Positions 8,952 through 14,540 of a stretch of DNA of 17,274 nucleotides are shown here, piece by piece; position 1 is the first letter of the stretch; the number at the start of each line of letters is the position of its first letter. Location: assembly GCA_964500775.1 (NCBI GenBank), contig CAZCQG010000044.1, forward strand, positions 1-17,274. Direction: 5' to 3'. This DNA comes from CAZCQG01 sp964500775 (GTDB lineage Bacteria; Campylobacterota; Campylobacteria; Campylobacterales; CAZCQG01). The translations under genes were made by a program, and so were the position numbers. The notes beneath the pieces were generated by a model that was not told the origin of the DNA, ran no database searches, and saw only the letters and a list, made by a program, of their open reading frames with translations.

Positions 8952-10498
8952 TTTTCTGCTCCTATCTTGATGCAATACGCCTCTATCGGCGATTTGAATC
9001 CCTTGACTTCTTTTAGTGTATGTAACACCGCATCGTATTTGTTTTGGCATTTATCGTAAGAATCTTTTGGTATGAGAATCTGCGAGGGCTGTGCCTGCGA
9101 ACAGAGTCTCGCTCCAAGATTGACGCTCGAACCTATGGAGGTAAAGTCCATACGCTCTTTAGAGCCGATATTTCCTACGATGACTTCACCGCTGCTGATT
9201 CCTATACCGACTTCGCAAAGCGTATGATCATCATTTTTTCGGTTTTGATTTTCTTCCAAGATTTTTTGTTGAATAGCTACGGCACACGAGATCGCTTGAT
9301 CGATAGCATTTTCTCCGTGAAATACTACCATTATTTCATCCCCGATAAATTTATCGATGTCGCCGCCGAACTCTTTTATGATCTCGGATTGGAGGTTGAG
9401 GTAGAAATTTATTATCTCGACGACTTGATCGGGTTTTTTCGCTTCACTCATCGCGGTAAAATTTCTAATATCGGAAAATAAAAACGTCAACTCCCTATAT
9501 TCCCCTCCGAGCGAGAGCATAGAGTAGGAGTTATTTTTGATCATCCCGATAGTAGAAGTAGAGACGAATTTTTGCATTTTCTCACGCTCACGTAGCCCCG
9601 TCACCATATCGTTAAAACGCTCGGCGAGCTCTTCTATTTCATCATTTGTACTTATATCCAATCGAACGTTGAGATTCCCCTTGAAAACGTCGGTAGCGGC
9701 ATTTGCGATAGCCAAAACCGGACGCGTGAACTTTTCTCCGAGAATATACACCGCACCGATCACCAAGATAATGATGGCGCTAGTGAGAGAGAGGATGGTA
9801 TAAACCGTTTTTCTTACGGTGCCGCTAATAGCCTCTTTATCGTAATAAAGTTGTACGATACCGGTTAGAAGTTTCTCTCCTTTGAAATTATATATGATCG
9901 GTTTTACGAATCTATATGTCTCTACGTCGCCGAACAGAACAGAATCACGCAAAATCGCTCCCGACATATGCTCATTGATCGTAGCTATCAAAACGCTATC
10001 GTTCAAATCGCTTTTATCGGAATCTTCAAACCCCGCAAAAAAATTGTATTCAAAGTGCGATTGTATTTTTCTTCTAGCATATACCGCAGCGCTCAAAACT
10101 CCTTCTACCTTCGAATCTTGCAGTTCTTTGAGTGCGGCTTCTAGATTGATTTTGTGCTCATAACTGCGTTCTAATAATGGTGTAAAAGAGAGGTCGGAGA
10201 TTCTTGAGAGGGTGGAGGCGGCGACTTCGAAAGCTTTTTTTTCAATTGAATCTTGCATAACGCTCAAGGAAAATATACTAAGCACGGTGACGGTTGCTAA
10301 TATTACTACGGTGATAAAACCGATAAGTTTTGCTTTTATACCCCCTCTTTTAATCAGAGAATCGGTTTTTTCGCGTAGATTTTTTACGAATCGAATGAAG
10401 GATTTTGATAATGTGTGAGATAGCTTTTGAGTCGCATTTTTTAGCTCGATAGTCGCCGATATGCAGAAATCTTTGATTGTATCGATGAAATTTTTCAA
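8948..10498 (-). CDS. Membrane class III adenylate cyclase with HAMP domain
   Basis: This is a 516 aa inner-membrane enzyme predicted to make cAMP from ATP. A basic cytoplasmic N-terminus (1-55) precedes TM1 (about 56-80), a periplasmic sensor region (about 81-232), TM2 (234-254), a HAMP linker (255-307) and a class III cyclase domain (about 332-510). Metal-binding Asp343 (FSDIRNFT) and Asp387 (KFIGDE), transition-state Asn460 and Arg464 (VNLGARL), and the adenine-specifying pair Lys383 and Thr453 are all present, favouring ATP over GTP. It should work as a homodimer. The start is TTG with AAGG nine bases upstream; no ATG or GTG lies between the upstream in-frame stop and this codon. It sits 67 bp after a receiver gene and overlaps the TPR lipoprotein, suggesting periplasmic input through that partner. 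The sensor domain was not recognised. Confidence 0.9.
   Translation of the reverse strand: MKNFIDTIKDFCISATIELKNATQKLSHTLSKSFIRFVKNLREKTDSLIKRGGIKAKLIGFITVVILATVTVLSIFSLSVMQDSIEKKAFEVAASTLSRISDLSFTPLLERSYEHKINLEAALKELQDSKVEGVLSAAVYARRKIQSHFEYNFFAGFEDSDKSDLNDSVLIATINEHMSGAILRDSVLFGDVETYRFVKPIIYNFKGEKLLTGIVQLYYDKEAISGTVRKTVYTILSLTSAIIILVIGAVYILGEKFTRPVLAIANAATDVFKGNLNVRLDISTNDEIEELAERFNDMVTGLREREKMQKFVSTSTIGMIKNNSYSMLSLGGEYRELTFLFSDIRNFTAMSEAKKPDQVVEIINFYLNLQSEIIKEFGGDIDKFIGDEIMVVFHGENAIDQAISCAVAIQQKILEENQNRKNDDHTLCEVGIGISSGEVIVGNIGSKERMDFTSIGSSVNLGARLCSQAQPSQILIPKDSYDKCQNKYDAVLHTLKEVKGFKSPIEAYCIKIGAEK
8959..8963 (-). promoter_or_regulatory. RBS deciding the lipoprotein start
   Basis: AGGAG on the minus strand lies seven bases before the ATG at 8951. 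It supports this start, and the lipoprotein signal peptide it produces, over the in-frame ATG 99 bp upstream at 9050, which would bury the signal peptide. Confidence 0.75.
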
Positions 10499-10514
10499 GA
10501 GATAAAGCCTTGCT

Positions 10515-10544
10515 ATAATAAATAAATATTTAAGTGATTGTAAA
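10515..10544 (-). promoter_or_regulatory. Candidate sigma-70 promoter of cyclase operon
   Basis: On the minus strand TTTACA (10539-10544) and TATTAT (10515-10520) are separated by 18 bp, five of six matches to each consensus. The -10 ends 16 bp before the TTG start, so the leader would be very short. The -35 lies in the loop of the inverted repeat at 10529-10558. It would give the cyclase and lipoprotein their own promoter in addition to read-through from the receiver gene. Confidence 0.45.
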
Positions 10545-10558
10545 CAAAACTACTTAAA
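10529..10558. repeat. Imperfect inverted repeat upstream of cyclase
   Basis: Perfect 7 bp arms TTTAAGT (10529-10535) and ACTTAAA (10552-10558) flank a 16 bp centre that holds the candidate -35 box. The arms are AT-rich and no T-run follows on the minus strand, so an operator is more likely than a terminator. Assignment is by position only. Confidence 0.4.
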
Positions 10559-10565
10559 GTTAAGG

Positions 10566-11102
10566 TTAATCTCTTTTGTTTAATGCTTCTTCTAACTTTT
10601 TAATTCTCTTTTCCAAGTCCCAAATTTTCTCTTGCATTTGCAATATTTGCAACTCACTCCCTTGTTTGGTGTTTGATAGGATACTATCTTGCTGATCTAC
10701 CCCGAGCACCTCTTCGCAAAGCTCTTCCAAGACAGCGATGAAATCTTGATACGAGACAGGTTTGGCTAAAAATTTATCAAATCTTTTGTGCATACCGGGT
10801 TCGGCAAATTCCGAAAAATCGTATGCCGAGATTGCCAATATTTTTTGTTCGGGTTTTATCTCTTTTATCAGTCGAGCCATTTCAAAGCCGTTTATAATAG
10901 GCATTTTAACATCGGTCAACACAAGGTCGTGTTTGTGTTCTTTATATAGCTCCAAACCGTGCGCACCGTCGTAAGCGACATCTACGAGCTTGAAAAATTT
11001 TTTGAGAAATTCGCTCGTATGTTCCGAGACGTTTTTATCATCCTCGACATATAACACGGTAACATTTTGCGCCAAAGAAGCAAGTTTAGAGATATTAAAC
11101 AT
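10566..11102 (-). CDS. Response regulator receiver with coiled-coil tail
   Basis: This is a 178 aa cytoplasmic receiver protein. The receiver domain (about 13-132) has the acidic pair Asp21-Asp22 in YVEDD, phosphoacceptor Asp64 in DLVLTDVKMP, a switch Ser92 in ISAYD and Lys114 in FLAKP. There is no DNA-binding or enzymatic output domain. After a linker, residues about 148-176 (LQILQMQEKIWDLEKRIKKL and on) form a heptad coiled coil suited to dimerisation or partner binding. The ATG has AAGG eight bases upstream. It is the first minus-strand gene of the signalling island, divergent from the PAS-kinase gene, and precedes the adenylate cyclase by 67 bp. It likely acts by protein contact, perhaps on the cyclase, but the partner is inference. 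Confidence 0.88.
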   Translation of the reverse strand: MFNISKLASLAQNVTVLYVEDDKNVSEHTSEFLKKFFKLVDVAYDGAHGLELYKEHKHDLVLTDVKMPIINGFEMARLIKEIKPEQKILAISAYDFSEFAEPGMHKRFDKFLAKPVSYQDFIAVLEELCEEVLGVDQQDSILSNTKQGSELQILQMQEKIWDLEKRIKKLEEALNKRD

Positions 11103-11143
11103 TGCACATACCTTGAATGAATTTTTGAAAAAAATATTTCATT

Positions 11144-11173
11144 ATTATAAAATAAAAAAATAAAATTTGTCGA
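11144..11173 (-). promoter_or_regulatory. Candidate sigma-70 promoter for receiver gene
   Basis: On the minus strand TCGACA (11168-11173) lies 18 bp from a perfect TATAAT (11144-11149), 41 bp before the receiver ATG. Spacing and match are good for a housekeeping promoter. Confidence 0.5.
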
Positions 11174-11200
11174 TTTGGCGGTGTTTAATCGTCCTGTGAA

Positions 11201-11221
11201 TATAATGGAATCTTTTATAAT
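11201..11221 (+). promoter_or_regulatory. Tandem TATAAT boxes ahead of PAS-kinase gene
   Basis: Two perfect TATAAT hexamers at 11201-11206 and 11216-11221 precede the kinase start. The second is too close to the AGGAG and start codon for a usual leader, so the first is the better -10. No good -35 is seen at 16-18 bp. Confidence 0.45.
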
Positions 11222-11231
11222 GCACATTATT

Positions 11232-11236
11232 AGGAG
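11232..11236 (+). promoter_or_regulatory. RBS deciding the TTG start of the kinase
   Basis: AGGAG lies six bases before TTG 11243. An ATG at 11239-11241 is closer to it but in another frame that soon stops, so TTG in the long frame is the supported start. Confidence 0.65.
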
Positions 11237-11242
11237 TTATGG

Positions 11243-12451
11243 TTGCAAAAACAGGCAAATATCGAAGCATCTTTATTATTTCATCTGCAACCCTCTATGA
11301 GCATAGTGTTTGATGCAGGCGGTGTTATAACTTGCACCAAGGCGGTATTAGATTTTTTCTTGTGCGAGGATATTGATTCCTTCCAAAAAGAATCCCCCCG
11401 CTTTTTTGATCGAATCATCGAAAGCTCCCCTCTTTTGGCAGAAGAAGATTGGTTAGAATGCATATACGGACTGCACCAAGAAAAAAAACAAAAAATTACA
11501 TTATTCGATAAAAGTAAAAAAGTAAATAGAATCTTCGCCGTCGGTATCGCGAGAGCAGAAACCGAGAAAAATTTATACGTCGTATCGCTATTTGACGTCA
11601 CGGAATACGAGAGACAAAATAGCGCATTGGAGATTTTTAGTAGCACCTTAAAAAATGAGATACGCAAGGAGATAGAAGAGCGCATTTGGCTAAAAAGCGA
11701 AAAAAATATTCAAGAACAAATGTTATTGCAAAAAAGCAAACTTGCCTCGATGGGTGAAATGATAGGGGTGGTAGCGCATCAATGGAAACAGCCGCTCAAT
11801 TCCATCTTTCTTATTTCGCAAACCCTTCCCGAATTGCACCATAACGGATCACTCGATTTTGAAGCACTGCAAGAATCTACAAAAGAGATAATCGCGCAAG
11901 TGCAGTTTATGAGCGAGACCATAGATAACTTTAGAGACTTTTTCAAACCGGAAAAAGAGGAAAAGCTTTTTGACATAGCGTTAGAAACAAGAAGAATCAT
12001 CAAGATACTTTCCCCACAAATGCTCAAAGCCTCTATAGAGCTTGTATTTGATGTCGATAGGCATCAAATATACGAGATAGAGGGGTATTCTAATGAAATT
12101 AAACAAGTGATTCTTAATATTATCAATAATGCCAAAGATGCAATAAATATGTATAAAGTTAAAATTGGAGATAATAGGTTTTTTGGTAAAATATTTGTTG
12201 CATTGGAAGGCGATACGGAAACAATACGTATGAGAATCTCCGATAACGGAGGAGGATTGAGTATTGAAGCGTTACAAAACTTGTTTCAACCCTATTTTTC
12301 TACAAAAGAAGAAAACGGTACGGGGATAGGGCTTTATTTGGCGAAAACGATTATCTGCAACCATTTTCAAGGTGATATACAAGCGTATAACGACGGCTTT
12401 GGTGCCGTATTTGAAATAACCATACCTAGGCGCAAGACGCAAGGAGAGTAA
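11243..12451 (+). CDS. Soluble PAS-like sensor histidine kinase
   Basis: This is a 402 aa cytoplasmic histidine kinase without membrane spans, so it should sense an internal signal. Residues about 10-122 have the layout of a PAS sensor, ending in the typical LFDVTEYERQ exit. A coiled-coil linker (about 123-165) leads to the H-box ASMGEMIGVVAHQWKQPLN with phosphoacceptor His179. The ATPase domain shows an N-box at NIINNAKDA (293-300), DNGGG (334-338), FQPYFSTK (348-355) and GTGIGLYL (359-366). The TTG start is set by AGGAG six bases upstream. The stop is followed at once by the ATG of a stand-alone receiver with AAGGAG inside the last kinase codons, so kinase and receiver are a probable phosphotransfer pair. 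The divergent coiled-coil receiver is a second candidate target. Ligand or cofactor of the PAS region cannot be read from the sequence. Confidence 0.9.
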   Translation: MQKQANIEASLLFHLQPSMSIVFDAGGVITCTKAVLDFFLCEDIDSFQKESPRFFDRIIESSPLLAEEDWLECIYGLHQEKKQKITLFDKSKKVNRIFAVGIARAETEKNLYVVSLFDVTEYERQNSALEIFSSTLKNEIRKEIEERIWLKSEKNIQEQMLLQKSKLASMGEMIGVVAHQWKQPLNSIFLISQTLPELHHNGSLDFEALQESTKEIIAQVQFMSETIDNFRDFFKPEKEEKLFDIALETRRIIKILSPQMLKASIELVFDVDRHQIYEIEGYSNEIKQVILNIINNAKDAINMYKVKIGDNRFFGKIFVALEGDTETIRMRISDNGGGLSIEALQNLFQPYFSTKEENGTGIGLYLAKTIICNHFQGDIQAYNDGFGAVFEITIPRRKTQGE

Positions 12452-12835
12452 ATGGAAATAAAACAAGAAGAGATGGAAAAACTAAAAAAATTAACGGTAC
12501 TGCTCGTCGAAGATGAAAAGATGGCGGCGGAAGGGTACATCAGGATGCTCTCTAGAAGATTTGCGACCGTATTGTACGGAGCGAACGGCTTGGAAGCATT
12601 AAAAGTGCTCGATGATAATCATGTCGATATTATAATCACCGACCTAGAGATGCCCGAGATGGGAGGGGCGGAAATGATAGAGATTATAAGAAGCAAAAGT
12701 ATCAAACTCCCCATTATCGTCGTGACTGCATTTGAAGACGAGGCTGATAAGATAAAAAACGTCGATGCGGTACTCACGAAGCCGGTCGATAGAGATACGT
12801 TATTCGAAAAACTCGTAGAGTGTGCTTGTAGGTAA
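12452..12835 (+). CDS. Stand-alone receiver-domain response regulator
   Basis: This is a 127 aa single-domain receiver, CheY-like in size, with no output domain. The acidic pocket residues are Glu20, Asp21 and Glu22 in LLVEDEK. The phosphoacceptor is Asp64 in IIITDLEMP, the switch is Thr92 in VVTAFE, and the conserved lysine is Lys110 in LTKPVD. Its ATG follows the preceding kinase stop with no spacer, and AAGGAG lies five bases upstream. The second kinase starts 9 bp after its stop. Lying between two kinases, it could be a shared phosphate acceptor, a phosphate sink, or a relay intermediate to the divergent receiver. It lacks the surrounding che genes, so a flagellar CheY role is not supported. 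Confidence 0.9.
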   Translation: MEIKQEEMEKLKKLTVLLVEDEKMAAEGYIRMLSRRFATVLYGANGLEALKVLDDNHVDIIITDLEMPEMGGAEMIEIIRSKSIKLPIIVVTAFEDEADKIKNVDAVLTKPVDRDTLFEKLVECACR

Positions 12836-12844
12836 AAATATATT

Positions 12845-14374
12845 ATGCCAAAAAAGGATGCGACACTACGAAAACTCATTTTATTGGTGTCGCTATTTCT
12901 ACTCGCTTTTATCGCCGTCGGGGGCGCTTCACTCTTTTTTAGCATTTTGGAAGATAGGCTCGACCTAAAGATCGAGGATCAAAACGCAAAAATCAATATA
13001 GGCAAACATATCGTCGATAGTATAAAAAATATCGAAGCCTCTTTCTATCAAATAGCAGTAATCGACAATAAACGCTCAAGGGATTTTTTAAACGATACGA
13101 TCGGTGAAGAGATAGGCAAGATAAACAAAGCGTTGGATGTTATAACCTACGGCGGTGTTTTTGACGTAGCCGTAAACATCAACGTAAGCGGGGAGAAACG
13201 TCTTTTCCGAGAGAGCTACTATGTAAATCAAGAACAATCCGATAAATTTTCCCTCGAAGTGATTGAGTTGCAACCGAAATTAAAAGATATTGCGAACCTT
13301 TCAAAGAATCTCGCACAGTATAAAGATCTCTACGACGAGAGTGCTGCTTTTGAGGAGAAGAATCGTATAAGCGACGAAATAGAGATGCTTTTAAAAAATG
13401 CCCCCGCCCATTTTACACGAATGATAGAAAATTCCAACAGATTGTTTTACGAATCTAGAAATAATCTTAAGTATCTACAAGAGGAAATCACCGAACAAAA
13501 AAGATATTACTATACGTTAGAGATAGCGATTATCTTATCTATACTCATCGCCGTCGTACTTTTGAGCACAAAGCTTATGGCGGATATTAGCCAAATCAAT
13601 AAAACCCTAGAGCAGACCGTAAAAGACGAGGTGCGCAAAGGTACTATGAAAGACAAGCTTCTGATGGAACAGTCAAGAATCGCATCAATGGGAGAGCTCA
13701 TCTCAAATATCTCCCACCACTGGAGACAGCCCTTGAATAACGCCGCCTTGCTATCGTATTCTATAATTGATATTTGTGACGAAATAAACGGCTACGAAAG
13801 CGAAAAGGAAGAGGTAAAAAAATCTATTACTAAAATCAATAAAGAGATAAGCACTCTCTCAAATATCATCACCGATTTTAGCAAATACTACAATGCCGAT
13901 GATATAAAAAGTGAATTTCAAATCTCGCACGGTATCAAGGATGCGCTGAAGATGCTAGAGAGCAGGATAAAAAAACAAAATGTCTCCGTATCTATGGTAA
14001 TCGAAGATGAACTCTGTTTGCACGGTAGTTATAGCGATTTCGTAAACTCTATTATCTCTATTATCTCCAATAGCCTTGATATATTTACGGCAAGAGGGAC
14101 AAGTAAACCTAGAATCGAGATAAAAGCGATACGAAACGAGGACTTGGTCGCCGTGGAGATAATGGATAACGGCGGCGGCATACAAGAGGAGATCGCCGAT
14201 ATTAATAAGATTTTCGACCCATACTTCACTACAAAGTTTAAATCATTCGGTACGGGACTGGGATTGTATTTCGTAAAAGAAAATTTGAAAAACAAATACG
14301 GTGCTTTAGTGGAGGCATCAAGTAGTACCGAAGGATTAAAAATCTCCCTTACGTTTATCAGTAAAATTTCTTAA
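12845..14374 (+). CDS. Membrane sensor histidine kinase
   Basis: This is a 509 aa inner-membrane histidine kinase. TM1 is about 10-33 and TM2 about 223-243. The periplasmic domain between them is mostly helical with long charged stretches, probably a four-helix-bundle type sensor. A short coiled linker rather than a clear HAMP leads to the H-box ASMGELISNISHHWRQPLN. By alignment with the upstream kinase, His291 is the phosphoacceptor; the adjacent His292 is not at that position. The ATPase domain has the N-box SNSLDIF (Asn409), DNGGG (441-445), FDPYFTTK (457-464) and GTGLGL (469-474). The ATG is preceded by a weak AGG twelve bases away, so translation may depend on the upstream receiver gene, which ends 9 bp earlier. 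It is the last gene of the kinase-receiver-kinase operon; its signal is unknown. Confidence 0.9.
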   Translation: MPKKDATLRKLILLVSLFLLAFIAVGGASLFFSILEDRLDLKIEDQNAKINIGKHIVDSIKNIEASFYQIAVIDNKRSRDFLNDTIGEEIGKINKALDVITYGGVFDVAVNINVSGEKRLFRESYYVNQEQSDKFSLEVIELQPKLKDIANLSKNLAQYKDLYDESAAFEEKNRISDEIEMLLKNAPAHFTRMIENSNRLFYESRNNLKYLQEEITEQKRYYYTLEIAIILSILIAVVLLSTKLMADISQINKTLEQTVKDEVRKGTMKDKLLMEQSRIASMGELISNISHHWRQPLNNAALLSYSIIDICDEINGYESEKEEVKKSITKINKEISTLSNIITDFSKYYNADDIKSEFQISHGIKDALKMLESRIKKQNVSVSMVIEDELCLHGSYSDFVNSIISIISNSLDIFTARGTSKPRIEIKAIRNEDLVAVEIMDNGGGIQEEIADINKIFDPYFTTKFKSFGTGLGLYFVKENLKNKYGALVEASSSTEGLKISLTFISKIS

Positions 14375-14540
14375 AATTAACTTCATATTAAATCTTAATC
14401 GCTTTAAATATTGATATTTTTCTTCAAGAAAAAATCACCTATAATGCCCATAAAGGTTAATATTAATATTACCAATAAATCAAAAGTAGCATAATATTGG
14501 TATTTAATCGTAACACTTACACACAAATGAAGGGCGAGCG
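14375..14540 (+). promoter_or_regulatory. Promoter and leader region of the chemoreceptor gene
   Basis: This 166 bp AT-rich spacer contains a perfect TATAAT at 14440-14445, a likely -10 giving a leader of about 90 bases, and AAGGG at 14530-14534 six bases before the ATG. No strong -35 is seen. A short AT-only hairpin with some T residues near 14406-14424 could weakly end the upstream operon. Repeats listed separately fill 14455-14511. Confidence 0.45.
14455..14511. repeat. Inverted-repeat cluster in chemoreceptor leader
   Basis: TACCAATA (14470-14477) and TATTGGTA (14495-14502) are exact inverted copies separated by 17 bp. Just upstream, a near-palindrome at 14455-14473 has the perfect core AATATTAATATT flanked by GGT and ACC. 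TAATATT occurs three times (14458, 14464, 14492). They lie after the TATAAT, where a repressor site or an mRNA fold could act. No regulator can be named. Confidence 0.5.

Noticed and set aside
8952..9050. 33-residue N-terminal extension of the TPR lipoprotein
   Set aside because: It would place the signal peptide inside the protein and overlap the cyclase C-terminus by about 100 bp; the ATG at 8951 has a better RBS.
9044..9481. 145-codon plus-strand open frame opposite the cyclase gene
   Set aside because: It lies wholly antisense to the conserved catalytic domain of the cyclase, has no convincing RBS or domain, and its existence follows from the codon pattern of the real gene.
11103..11242. 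Possible small RNA or riboswitch between the divergent receiver and kinase genes
   Set aside because: Apart from promoter-like boxes the sequence is A/T runs without a stable paired structure.
12452..12835. Flagellar-motor CheY assignment for the stand-alone receiver
   Set aside because: The receiver sits between two sensor kinases and not beside cheA/cheW; single receivers are common in kinase operons, so only a general receiver call is supported.
14406..14424. AT-only hairpin with T residues after the second kinase gene
   Set aside because: The stem has no G-C pairs and a minimal loop, so it is too weak to call as a terminator with confidence.
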